A stretch of 64,000 nt of DNA from Litomosoides sigmodontis (taxonomy: Eukaryota; Nematoda; Chromadorea; Rhabditida; Onchocercidae). A program made the translations under genes and the position numbers. The stretch lies in NCBI GenBank assembly GCA_963070105.1, contig OY718805.1:1426001-1490000 (forward strand), written 5' to 3'. The notes below the pieces were generated by a model. It was given only the letters and a program-made list of their open reading frames with translations, was not told where the DNA came from and ran no database searches. Each line of letters starts with the position of its first letter. The stretch's first letter is position 1. Shown piece after piece: positions 24,785 through 37,000 of the stretch.

Positions 24785-26658
24785 TCAAAACCATCCTTTT
24801 TTCTTATTTAACATATTATTCTTGAAAACTTTAAGTTTAATAATCTTTGCTATCTCCTGTGCAGAACGATTCTGACCTGAAATAGACGTTCTGGTTGACA
24901 GCGATCAAAGAATTTAAGTAAAAGTCAATAAGGGCAAGATACCACAAGAAACTATTATACAACGAGTTTGATTTTAAAAGAATGGAAGAAGGCGAGAAAA
25001 AAAAGCATGCTGAAAGCATGTTCTTGAAGAGAATATCTTCCACTGCTCAGACCATATTTAAGGAAGAAAAACGGCTTACCATAATAATCATGAAAAGCAC
25101 CATCTGGATCCATCAGGTACATGATAACAGTATGATCAACAATATAGTCATTTCCATCCACTTTAGGTCCCTGACTATAATAGACACGAAATGCCTTTGC
25201 TACTTTGGCGACCTGAAGGAATAGTGATTGTTTTTATTTTCTTGCTTTATTATATCTTGAGTCCACTAATGATTATAATGAAAACAACACCGCCGAACCT
25301 GTTCCTTCGAACCAGTGTAGCCTTTTATTTTGGGAGAAAATTCAGTGCAATATTCTTTCACTCTCTTAACTGTATCGCGTTCTGGATCTACCGATATGAA
25401 AACCGGTATCACATTGATTTTTTCTTCGCTTTTTTCAAGAATTTCCACAACCTAAAATTGCATGAACCAAAAATTTCAAACAATTTGAGCCATGAATTCT
25501 CAAGAAATTCAGGAATTCAGGCAGTAGCTGACAAAAATTAATCTTACCCTTCGACTACTCTGCTTACTGCTTAACACACTAATAGAAGTAAAAAGTAAAA
25601 AAGCAGTCAAACGAAGACTTTCCTCAGGAGAACAAATTTCGTATAAAAAACGATGGGAAAAAACTTACCTCAACCATTTTTTCAATAGAATCAGGGCAGA
25701 CATCAGGGCAGTGTGTGAAACCAAAATACAGTAAAAGCCAATTTCCCTTGAGTTTTTCCGATCCTCCTAAGTTACCATCCATGTCGACTAATTCCCATGG
25801 ACCACCAATTCGAGCTTTACCGATCGTTTGTTTCCTTTCATTTTCCAATTCTCTCATTTTCTGTAGTATTGATAAATGATTATCACTGAAACTGATGTTC
25901 CTGCAAAACTATCCGAAAAAATGAAATTTTAACAGTTCACGGAATGTGACATCATCGAAAGAATTAAAATATGTCCGACAACAAAACTGTTACAAAGAGA
26001 CCGAAAGAGAAAATATGCTTACCTTCTCTCTCAAACCTGACAAAATAACAACTAGGATAACACTGACACCAACAACAACCATAGCTAGCTTTCCTGTGAA
26101 AACCTCTCGAATATTTCTCTTCTGAAAGAAACGTGGACGGAATATTCTGTGATCGAGAATTTTAAAATGCATAATAGAAAACCTACCCTGTCTTTTAGTT
26201 GCCGAATGTTTTCTTTGTTAAGTGTTGACATTTCATCTCTTTTCAAAACCTCTTCCAAATCTTCTATATCCACTTTCAAATCATCATTTCTTACTGATTT
26301 TCCTAGATATACGTTTGTGCTTTATAGCATTAGACTTGAGAAACAAAATAGCATTAGCTTCCAAGAAATCAACTAGATAATACGAGTAAAACATGCAAAA
26401 TAACTTCATCAGTTAATATTTCATCTTAAAAACAAAATGAATAATTTAGATAGAGCAGTCTATTATCATCTCTACACCAATATGCACCTATAATTTGCAA
26501 AAAAGTGACAAACTTTTGAGACCGGTACTCTTACTGTCAACAGAAGCAAAGCGTAATGAATTTGTACCATGAAGAAAACACCTTCTGATACAGTAACGCT
26601 GACGAGATGAATTGTAAGGTGATAATCGGAATAAAATAGCACAAGTTACGCGAAACAT
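24785..26658 (-). CDS. SCO1: SCO1-type mitochondrial copper chaperone (cytochrome c oxidase assembly)
   Basis: Inner-membrane protein that delivers copper to the CuA site of cytochrome c oxidase subunit 2. Seven exons in coding order: 26535-26658, 26187-26302, 26023-26121, 25669-25860, 25299-25451, 25080-25212, 24785-24876; 909 nt, 302 aa (human SCO1 301). The N-terminus ([19 protein letters not shown] onward) is Arg/Ser-rich with no acids for about 40 residues, a mitochondrial presequence. One membrane helix lies at about residues 92-110 ([17 protein letters not shown]). The thioredoxin-fold domain carries the copper motif CPDVC (Cys164 and Cys168) and the distal ligand His255 in [12 protein letters not shown], plus ISVDPERDT and [19 protein letters not shown]. 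The donor of exon 5 (GTTCGG) is weak but the protein join is exact for the family. Whether this is SCO1 or SCO2 cannot be resolved; nematodes usually have one gene. Confidence 0.95.
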
Positions 26659-26669
26659 CTGCAAGTAGG
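26659..26669 (-). promoter_or_regulatory. Splice acceptor abutting SCO1 ATG (candidate trans-splice site)
   Basis: Read on the minus strand, CCTACTTGCAG ends directly before the ATG. This is the same geometry as in the SLC6 and TFIIF alpha genes. Confidence 0.5.
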
Positions 26670-27538
26670 CCAATTAAGATGTGAGATCACTAAACAAAAA
26701 CCTAAGTAAACGATATCATACACGTATAAGTCTGTAAGGAGTTGCAAACACTTTCGAGAATGTGATCTATAAGAAGACCCAATGCAAGAGACCACTGATT
26801 AATGTTTCATTAGTTGGTTGATGAAAAAAAAGACGGATCTCCCTTTATTCCAGAAAAGTCATATCATTCTTCGTTACGAAAGCATAACTAATCGCATAAA
26901 TACGTGAAATACGTGAACGAGGGTGCTTGAAAAACATCAACAAATAAAGAACGGGGAAGATAGTCTAAAACGACAAGCCGAATCAATCGCATTGTATCGC
27001 ATATGTACGCTAATGAAAGATGTTTGCTTGTCTAACTCCTCTCATTAGTATTGTAGCGGATAATGCTTTACATTTCACTCTCATTCTTTACAGTTCATAA
27101 TAGCAAGTACGCTTACTATATACATCACTTCTCTCACTCTCTAATCACACTACATTCTCAGAACTCACTTTGCTCTTTATCATATGTGATCTCCTTAAAT
27201 CCAATCTATTCTTTCATGACGTGTTGCGAAGAATGCATCGGGCTATCATGATACTGTTGCTATGAAAATCGTCGGATCAGTTGCACCACTATCTTCTCAG
27301 CACTTTGTGTACCGTGAATGAATATGGTCTTTCTTTCCTCTTCATTCTCTCTTCTCGTACGTGTTCCTTAATTTCATCTGCGTGGCAGATGATGCCCTCT
27401 ATACGTCATCGTACATTGTAGGGTCGCTACAGTTTATAACAAAAGCTACCATTTTCGCTCGATCAACGAGATGTTGATGTAAGACTAAAAAAAAGTTTTA
27501 TTTTCAGGTGATCAAAAATATTCCTATAAGTGAAATTG
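26670..27538. other. Divergent intergenic region between SCO1 and OSTM1
   Basis: About 870 bp between head-to-head genes, the likely shared promoter region. A TTTTATTTTCAG acceptor at 27496-27507 precedes the OSTM1 ATG by 31 bases and may be a trans-splice or 5'UTR splice site. No TATA box or other motif can be asserted from reading alone. Confidence 0.5.
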
Positions 27539-29689
27539 ATGAATGGTTTAGTGGTGTTGTATGTAATAACTTGGTTTTGTTTGTATGTCATTGGAAGTAA
27601 TGATCAAAATGACGCATCAAACAATCCATGGGACTTGAATGATTCTTGCCAACCATACATTGAGGTTTTTATTCAATATATGCCGATAAGCAGTGTAATT
27701 TAAGTATGTTACTCTCGACATTAGCATCAGTTTTAATTTTAAAATTGGTATATTATAATATTTTATTGGTTAGTGCTCGTTGTTTGCAGGATTTTGCAGA
27801 AGCGAGTTCAAAAATGATACGATGTGCTGCGGTGTATTCTTCACCACCTAAAGTTTGCATATATTGTGCCGAAGAATATATTGCATTCAAACAAATCGAG
27901 TATAAGTTGCATGAGTTGGTGAGCGCAGTTATTACAGAAAAGTTAGATTTCATTTGTGAGATAGCATGAATTCTCCAATGGTGGTGTAGGAACATGGAGA
28001 TAAATGGATGAAGTTTTACCTTGTGTACTCAATTAAATAATTACTCATTAAATAATTATGTTGTGGAGAGATCCAATCTTTTTCCATTCTTCAAATTATG
28101 AAGTTAACGTTTAAGTCTGAAGTAATTTGGACTTCTAGAAAGATATATTTTCTCGCGACAATACAACTTGCAATCGCGTGATTTATGAAAATTATTTAAT
28201 TTCCTATGTGTCGGAGATATCGGCGACAATAACAACAAACATATGGAAAAATTCACGCTGTTCTTGTAAAGCTTTTACTTTTATTATAGGAAGAAGTCAT
28301 AGCAAGAATTCAGTCATTCTTTTGTTTTGTAGAACCAAGCACTTTGCATATAGAGAATTGGATTGCTACTAAAAGAATCTGATAAGTTCAAACAAGTATT
28401 CAAATTCGAAAGAAAATGCTACGAACCTAAATTTCGCATCTGAATAAAATTTTTTTTTTGGTAGCCAAAGTAAGAAAACTGATTAAGAAAACTTTCAATT
28501 ATTCCTAATGTATTCGTTCTGTACCCAGTAGTTATAATTCGATGCTGCAAAATTTGTATCGTACATTTCTTTATTGGGTAAGATTGGTAGAACAACTGCA
28601 AATAAAGTTAGATAAAGTCAGTTAATGTATTACAGATATCTCATCTCAAGTTGTTTTTGTACATTTCAGCTTGTATGAATATCAGCTGGCATTTCGAGAC
28701 AAACAGCACTGAATATACCTACTACAACGATACTATAAAGTTTGAAAATAAGTTGTACGCCTGGAGGCACTGTGTTTCCAACTTTTCACGTGAAGCTAAT
28801 GAAGCGGTTATTTGTAATAAATGTTTGAGTTCATTTAATGAATTGTTCCAGTTTTATTGGTATATTTACACCACACCGAACGTTGATTTTTGTTTGGATG
28901 TCGAAACTACGGTTAGTTTTTTTATGATGACCGTCATCAACTAAAAATTTAATTGTTTCTGAGGCATCTCTTGTTAAAAATCACTCGATAACTTTTCCAT
29001 ACTCGTCAACTCGAATTTTTTTTGCAAATAATATCGTAGGCGGTATACATAATTCATGGTTCAACTAACTTTTGTGTTTTTCTGAAACAACTAAGAGCTT
29101 ACTTATATAGTAGGTCCAACACGGTGTAGCAAGTAACATCCCTTATGTAAATCATGTTCACAAAGGGCTATAAAATCATTTCTACTATTAATGCAGTATT
29201 GCAATCTATAAATTGGACAATAAATGAAGATTTTAGATGAACGACACAATGAATTTATGGCACAATGTGTGGCATTGTCCAGATGATCGAGTAGAGGAAT
29301 TGCGCGACTGGACTTTACTTGGATATAGCTTAGCTTTTCTAATGATCATAACAATACTTTTCTATGCTGGTAGTTATACCCAAAGTTCAGAAATACAGAG
29401 ACATCTCGTACAGTGTTAGTTTTTATTTAATTTTTGCACTTCTCCAAAGCTGTTTTAAACTGACGTCATCGGCCTTACATATTTCTAAGCGATTCTTTAA
29501 ATGCACACGCGAAACTTGGTGTTTGGTTAGTTATTTAGTATTTTTATTTCTCAGATTGCAAAATGAATTGTAGATTCTCGACTAGACGCCCCACGCGGTT
29601 TACGATCACGTCTTCTGAGCTCGTCAACTTTGGAGATGATATCTTCATCATCTTCTGGAAACACTGAACATATCACCAGTTTGCAGTAG
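27539..29689 (+). CDS. OSTM1: OSTM1 (osteopetrosis-associated transmembrane protein 1)
   Basis: Heavily glycosylated type I lysosomal membrane protein, in vertebrates the obligate beta subunit of the ClC-7 chloride/proton exchanger. Six exons: 27539-27664, 27790-27918, 28139-28265, 28670-28911, 29237-29414, 29574-29689; 918 nt, 305 aa (human 334). Signal peptide at about residues 1-20 (VVLYVITWFCLYVIG). The luminal domain has the family cysteine pattern: DFAEASSKMIRCA, VCIYCAEEY, WKNSRCSSCMN, ICNKCLSSFNEL, and DFCLDVETTMNDTMNLWHNVWHC, with many N-x-S/T sequons. One membrane helix (LAFLMIITILFYAGSY) follows, then a short Ser-rich cytosolic tail. Exon 3 to exon 4 joins exactly at a CxxC pair. 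The last acceptor is uncertain: ATTGTAG (used here, tail RLLSSSTLEM similar to the family) competes with TTTCTCAG at 29545-29553, which gives a different tail ending at 29667. Confidence 0.9.
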
Positions 29690-30679
29690 TATGCTGTCAG
29701 GCAGATTTTTATTTCCTTGACTTACTAAGTAGAGCTTTATTTGGTTGTGTACAATAATCGGATATGTTAAATCTGTAGCTAGAAATAACTGAATTTAATT
29801 TAAAAAGAAGGGAAACTAGCCGTTTCAGCTTTGTGAAAGAGTAAAAAACAAGTAGTGGTTAAATTTAACGGTGTTATACGAAAAGTATAAAGCGCATCAT
29901 AAGTTCTTGTTTTTTTCTGTCCAAAAGATATGTGGTATTAACTGTTTTTTGATCAAAGAAATAAAACGGTTAGAAGGGAACAGGGACGGTATGATGAATA
30001 AAATTTTAGCATGCCTAGCGACCAAGTGAATTTATTCTTTTTCACTTTATATTCTGTGATAAATAACTGTGTTCTGCAATCTCACTTTTTATTCGCTGTT
30101 GTATGATTCTTGTATGATTCGTTCGTCTACTTCAGATAGTTTAACGGGTTCATTAAAAACTATTTTAGTTCCATTCTCGAATATTTTTCGTTGTGTAATA
30201 TATTCTGCTGAAATACAATATTTTTCTGCTTAGTTTTAATTATGTTAAATATTTTCATCCCATAATTTGAATAAGTTACCAAATAGAGTTCTGTTTCAAG
30301 CACAGATCTCATTGTTATTTCATTTCACCGCATGTAGTTACATTTTAATTCGCAGTGACATTTTCATAATGTTTTTTGTGAAGCATAAATACTTTCAAAA
30401 TTTTTAGTGTGTTGTTTTTTTTTTTGTTTATTCCTTATTAATATCTCTCAGCGTTCTGACGTTTTATACTTAAGAGTAAGAAGGAATTGGTTAACTAATT
30501 CCGATTGTTGTCAGTTTACTAACTGTTAGATTAGATGATTGGGTTGGCAGAGGAAAAGAACTTCTTGATGTAGGGCATCTATTTGGTTCTGTGCACATTA
30601 AAATCGCGTTGTCATAACTTACGTCTTCTGTACCACTTTAGACAATCGAATTCATTGCCGTCCAGTAAATATCGTTATC
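29690..30679. other. Spacer between OSTM1 and UQCRH
   Basis: 991 bp between two plus-strand genes. AATAAA occurs at 29960 and 29998, usable as OSTM1 polyadenylation signals. CCACTTTAG at 30633-30641 could be the acceptor for the UQCRH leader. Nothing coding seen. Confidence 0.5.
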
Positions 30680-31143
30680 ATGGGAGATAATAAAGAGGTG
30701 AGGTAGATTCGGATTGATTTATTTTTTCCTTAGATTGTAGATTTCGAAAATTTCAAGCGCATCTGAGCAGACAATAGTCATTTATTTACATATTATTGTT
30801 CTTGAAGCACCATTCATTGCACTTTAGGCTGAAACTCATCCATCTGCTGCTGAGGAGGAGGAGGTGGTGGATCCATTAACCAAATTCCGTGAGGAATGTG
30901 TAGTTGAAACGGGGAAATGGAAAAAATTGCTAGATGAGTGTACGGAGCGTGTAAACTCGAAAATAAAGACTAAGGAATCATGTCATTATGAAATGGTCGA
31001 TTATATTCAGGCTCTTGACCACTGCGTAAGTTGTATATAAAGTTGTTATAAATTTTGGGTGATTTACCTTTTAAATAGCTAAATTTGTCTTTTAGAAACC
31101 AATAAACAAATGTTTTGAAAATAAAGAGAATGTTACGCTGTAG
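30680..31143 (+). CDS. UQCRH: Cytochrome b-c1 complex subunit 6 (hinge protein)
   Basis: Small acidic intermembrane-space subunit of respiratory complex III that helps the cytochrome c1-cytochrome c interaction. Three exons (30680-30697, 30828-31025, 31096-31143), 264 nt, 87 aa (human 91). An N-terminal acidic stretch (AEEEEVVDPL) is followed by the twin C-x13-C helical hairpin: the REEC/LDEC pair and the ESCHYEMVDYIQALDHC pair. The 15-residue tail carries one extra cysteine (NKCFEN) compared with the usual four-cysteine arrangement. The first exon codes for only six residues (MGDNKE), so this start depends on the donor GTGAGG at 30698. Confidence 0.93.
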
Positions 31144-32998
31144 TCTTTATTTTTTAACGGACTATGTGTGGAGTTAGCCATTACGATGAATTAGTTTTTC
31201 GAGGTTTCTTATCTTTCACTAAATGGTACTTATGAAGTGATTTTCAGGCTATGCCTAAGGTTTTCGCAACTTTGAAGTAATTCAATGGTAGTCCTCAAAG
31301 TGATTTGAAAGATAGGGTTATTGTGTTTTCAAGTTCAGCGTCTATTGAAAATTGAGCATCTATTAACGAATAAATTTTGTTTCTTGGTTTAATGTTTCTT
31401 GCACACAGAACATGCAGGCCATGTATACGCGTGGAAATGGCCGCATCAATATTGTATAGTGTGGCTTGCTTAAGCAACTGATAAACCATTTGGACGCCGT
31501 AAATTTATAAATTCTTAATTTGACAGTTTCCTGGGACATCAAAATAAATGTCTAACTACTTTATGGAGAATTTTACTTTGCATTTAGACGTCTTTTTTTC
31601 CAAAACGGGAAACAAGCTCGTGAACAAAGAGAGCTTCTAGGTAAAAAAAGATACAATCCACTGCTAGGATTTCACAACCCGATGATGATAGACAAATTTA
31701 TCTTATCAATTTCTCGTAATTTTTATCAGTTCGGGTTGCTCACACCAAAATTTCTATAACACGAAACACCTTCGCTATCAACTTCGTGTTTAAATGGTAC
31801 ATTTTGGTATTCATGTGCCGTGCATGTGCTGTTATCACTAATTACCTTCACTATAGGCAATTAAGTGACATGCCATGGCTAAGAAATAGGATTTTTTACA
31901 CGCGAAGATAATTAAAAGTGTTCATATTAATAAGTTACCATCTAATTTGGAATGTTTTATATTAGTAAAAAGTAATTGTTTGTGTAAAGTTTGGCTCACT
32001 ACGGTTAAACATTTACGCCAACAATACTAGCAGTGATGTTAAATTGTGAAATTCCTATTCCATAGAGAATTGAAATAAGAATTTAAAAGCATAATGAGAA
32101 TGATGAATAGCTGAACATTTGGATAGGCTTTATTAATTAATATGTATACACATGTGAACCAATTAATTCATTGTACTCTCTACTAATTTCATATTTCAGT
32201 TCGAAACGTTTTTTTTTTTAATCGTACGGAACATGAAGTTTTCCTCATAAAAAAAAGCGGAAAAAGTTTTACAATCGACAGCTGTTTTTTAAGTTACCGT
32301 TTCGCAATTCTTGCTAATGCAATAGCGACGTTGTTACCGCACTTCTATCCTACCCTGTCATATCATATTAGCAACTGTACCCTCATTAGCATATATTATT
32401 TTATTACTAATCATGCAATTACGATCATCCATGCAACAAACGAGAATTACAATGAACTGCAAAAAAGCATAGACATTCGAGAGAACCTTGAAATGACGTA
32501 CGTGGACTAATCGTGATTATTGAAGTTATGAAGTAGGAATGAAATGAAAGGTTGCAATCGCTAAATCAATCAAATACTGGAAATAATTGAAGTTATTTGC
32601 TTTCAACAGGAAGTATCTACTAAATCTTTCCTCATTAGAAATTTAATAATTTTAGGAAAAAAATTTTATTTTCTTGCATTTCATTATATTTTATTAAAAA
32701 ATAAATTTTTCTCTTTTTTTTTCAAAATAAATTAAAATGGGAAAGAGACAAATTTGAAAAAACAAGAGAGAGAGAAAGAGGCAGAGAAATGATTTTGATT
32801 AAACAAATGAGTCATTTGTCAATTTGTTATTATTCATTTTTTTGTTTATTATTATTAATTGTTATTATTATCACTTTATTTATTGTTGTTGCTAGTAATT
32901 ATTATTGTCGTTTTATCGCTATTACTATTACTACAGTTCCACAAGATGCTTGCTTGTTATTGATGGATGAAACGTCGAACTGAAATGATTGCACTTAG

Positions 32999-33026
32999 TG
33001 GCCAGTGGCCAGTGGCCAGTGGCCAG
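32999..33026. repeat. TGGCCAG x4 tandem heptamer
   Basis: Four perfect copies of a 7-bp unit; each contains the palindrome TGGCCA. It is unusually GC-rich for its surroundings. Confidence 0.95.
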
Positions 33027-33239
33027 CGTGAATTCACTCATTGCTATCTCTCATTAATGAGTGTCACTGTGAAGGCCTACGAGCGGGCAAAGTAAAAAGC
33101 AATTATTTTCTCTCGCTGCCTTCCTAACTTTTGCACACATTTGCCTTCAATAGCTTTAATGCTTTTTCTTCTTCGCACTGAGCGAAGTAAAAAGTAATCG
33201 TTTAGCATAACATCCATCTATCCCACTCAGAAGAATCAA

Positions 33240-33335
33240 TACTATCCATCCGTCCGTCCGTCCGTCCATCCATCCGCCCGTCCATCCATCAGTCCATCCG
33301 TCCGTCGGTCTTTCCTCACGTCCGGTCCGTCCAAC
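33240..33335. repeat. (CCGT/CCAT)n tetranucleotide repeat
   Basis: Imperfect repeat of TCCG, TCCA and variants. The Trp/Asp/Gly-rich open frame on the minus strand is an artefact of it. Confidence 0.9.
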
Positions 33336-34006
33336 GGACCATTCAGCTAACCAACCAGCCGACATTCATCTAATCCCAGCGAATCGACCGATCAACCAAT
33401 CAGCCAACCAAGCAACCATTTGTCTTTTCATCCAAATATGTAAAGGCATGAAAAGGGATGGCTGAGAAAAAAAAGAAACGATAATAGTAAGTACTCTCTC
33501 TCTCTCTCTTTCTCTCTTAAAAATATCACACTTATAAAAAGGAGGAGGAAGAAGAAGGAGGAATGAAGAGGAAAATGAGGAAAAGAGTAAATTCCTTTGG
33601 TTATGTTTCGTCTAGTAATCAAAACGCTTTAAATTTTCTCTCTCTTCCTCTTCCTCTCCCTCTCCCTCTCCCTCTCTTTTTTTCCTATCCAATCGTATTT
33701 TTTTTCCATTCTAATTTAAATTTCTTTTTCCATATTCATCGTTTGATTATTTATTGCGAAAAAAATTATTTTTAGTTTACAAAAAATTCAAGGTACTCAT
33801 TTATGATAATAAGAAGTGAAGTAGAAATTTTTCATACTTTTAAAAATTCAGTTTTATTGGGAAAACATTTGAAAATGAGGAAGATGAGGCGGATCAATCA
33901 TTTGCGATTATAATTTGCATACTCTAAACCTATCCAACCTCTCCTCTCTTTCTCGCTGAAATAATTCGATAAAAGCATTGATTGCTTTTTAAGGATATTT
34001 TGTACG

Positions 34007-37000
34007 ATGACGGTACCACCGCCACCGCCACCGCCACCGCCACCACCGCCACCGCCACCATCATCATCATCGTCATTGCCATCGCTACCACTATCATTAC
34101 CATCAAATGGACATTGCCTCCTGCTGTTTCTAACGATCTGTTTCATGACATCTGGACATTTACTGTCCTCCGCTATCGACCATCAGCATCACTCTAATCG
34201 CCGATACCAGCAGGAGCAGTCTCGCCGCTCCCCAACTCCTCCAGCTGTTGCACCCGCGGTATCGCGATCACACTCCTCACCGCATCAGCACATTATTGTC
34301 AGGCGTGCTCGTCTACCACAACAGCAACACTTATCATCATCTATTAAACTTCATCCCACTACTACTACTACTACTACTCCTTCGTCTGTTTTGCTCATTG
34401 AAAAAAATGATATGTTACAGGTAGTCTTTAAAAAACTTCAAAATCTTGAAAATGTAAATTGTACTATTCGTGCGTTTCTCACTCGTGCTGTAATGATGGA
34501 ATGCATGCATTTTAATTAAAAACTCAATTTACATTTCGAACTTAAAAAATTCAAAATTTCCGTAATATTTTCTAAACTTTCACAACTGGTGATAGTGATT
34601 TTGCGGATTATTTTATCAGAATTTCATAACTACTGATAATAATGTGCATAGATTGATGAGGAATTGAGAGCGTTGAAAAAGAAGAGGAAGCGATTGCGAC
34701 AGTTACGTGGAGAAGTACGTCAGTTGAGTGATCACTTAAAGAACAAACGGATGTTTTCAAAAAGTAAAAAGTTTTGCATTTTCATAAATTTAGCTAAATT
34801 TACGCAACTATCCCTCAGACGAAACAGATGAATGATTGCTAGCTAAATTCATTCGAATTTTTTCTCCTCACAATCACTCAAGTACTTCTCAGATATTATC
34901 AAATAACTTTTTCAAATGTTTTTCGAAAGATCAAAATTACGGACAGTCAAACAAAAATATGTCGTAGCTTACGTTATAACAGAAAATATAAAATAAAATA
35001 CGTTGGAATTCACGTGTGCTTCGGTTCTATTCTCCAATAATATTCGATATAGTAACACACCACCATCCCTCTTGTCTAAGCTAAAATTATATTTTATTAA
35101 TGAATTAGATGAAGACGTTAAAATATTTCAGTTGAAACGAGTAGCAATGATTTGTTGAGGAAATATAAAACGAAGGAAACACACGCGCGATGGCGCAAAC
35201 AAATAACCGCACGTGTAAAAGCAATTATGAAACGCTTGAAAAGATTGGAAAAGGAAATGAAAATAGAGCGAAATTTCACCAAAGTCTCTCTCCTAAATTA
35301 AAAATTTTTTAAACAAAAAAGGGAATAAATGAGTGTTAAATGCGACTACTTCAAATATTTGCAAATTAGCATGAAAATTGGATAAAATTGAATCTTCGCT
35401 TTTTTTTTTTTGGTTAATTTAAAAGCTACATTCGATTACGATGAAATTTCTTTAAGGTAACACTAATTAATTATTATTTTTGAATAGAATAAAATCAGAT
35501 TAAATCAGAATGATAAATTTCATTGAGTAAAAAAGTGATGCACAAGTGATTAGAAAGAGGTATCGCTGAGATTTTAATGAATTAAATTGTGAAAGGAATG
35601 ATTGATGTGTTTTAGACGAGGAAAAGGATAGCTAAACGTCTGCCGCTGTCACCTGTAAATTCTCGTCGAGTGTCATCCTCATCACCAAATGCAACAAATA
35701 AACATTTTAAGGTGAAATTCTCCTTCTCATTAATTACTCAATTTTTTTTTTTACCAAACAGATTAATCGATTTTCTTTTATCGCCAAATGAAGTGAAATC
35801 TGAAAATTTTGATTTGATTTTTTATTTCGTTTAATTAATCATATTTCATTGATAGATTAAGCAACTTCATTCATCCATCAATCAGTCAAAGAATGGTGGA
35901 GCTGGTGGAAGTTGTCTTGGTCATAACGATTGCAAACCAGGTAATTGACAATTTAATTATCAAAAAAAAAAAGTTAATGAAAGCTAAATGTCACGAATTT
36001 TATAGAACATGTGTGCGCATGTACATTTCTTGCTTAAAACAATTTGTAAAGTGGAAATTTACTTAATCTTTTATTAGCTAGCGCATGTACATTTCTTGCT
36101 TAAAACAATTTGTAAAGTGAAAATTTACTTAATCTTTTATTAGCTAAAAAATTATGCTGTTAGGTATGATCGTCCACTTGCAGTTTTATCTATTACTCTT
36201 CCACATATTTATTTCAAAAATTTAAATAATTTTAAATTTAATTTAAAGGATTGTGTTGTCATCGTACCTCGGGAATCTCAACCGATGCTAATTCATCGGT
36301 AGCAGCGATTAGCCTATGCTATCAGTATTTGCTGAAGGAAGGTGAGCTTTGCGACGACTCATGTCAGTGCGAAGCACGGCTACATTGCTTTCGAAGTTCC
36401 GAGGAAGGGAAATCGAAGCTTCGCGTGGTACTCACTTTCCTTTCCTTTGCTGTTAATTAGGTGAATACCGTAATCCCTGCAATTAGTCGCTTTCTTTTCC
36501 TCCTACAAACTTACTAGAGTAGAGTAAAGTGATGGGTGAGCGAGGAAGTTGAGATGATTTGTCGAATTCGATTTTTTTTTTCTTTCCAATTTACTTCACG
36601 TAAGGGAAGTGATTTCGACATTTTTTTTTTGCAAGTAGAAATTGATGAGTGTGTAGCGTTTTGTAAGAATGAAAATGAAAAGAAATGACTGAATGCTTTT
36701 TCAAGACTGTCGTGTCTATAACGGCCTGACGTATTTACCGTAAGGTTTCTTTTTATTTTTTTCTTTACAAAGTATTACTGTTAAAAAAAATGTACGTTAT
36801 ATGAGAGATAATAGAATTAGGTTACGCAAAGATGAATTTTGATTTATTTCCTTCTAATTTGCTGATTATTTTAACGCAGTATGCAATTTGCAAGAAGGTG
36901 TCAACCAGTGATGTTGCGAATGGAATTTATTTGAATTCGAAAAATTCGTCGTTTCACACAAAACCAAGAAGACAGTACGTTAATGGTAGCATACCGTATA

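Larger units (their letters stand above)
31144..34006. other. Intergenic region with several simple repeats
   Basis: No supported exon on either strand. It holds a 4-copy 7-mer, a CCGT/CCAT tetranucleotide block and mixed TC, GA and CTCTCC tracts at 33496-33680. AATAAA at 31369 could end the UQCRH transcript. Confidence 0.55.

Noticed and set aside
33156..33365. Trp/Asp/Gly-rich minus-strand frame
   Set aside because: Tetranucleotide repeat read in frame.
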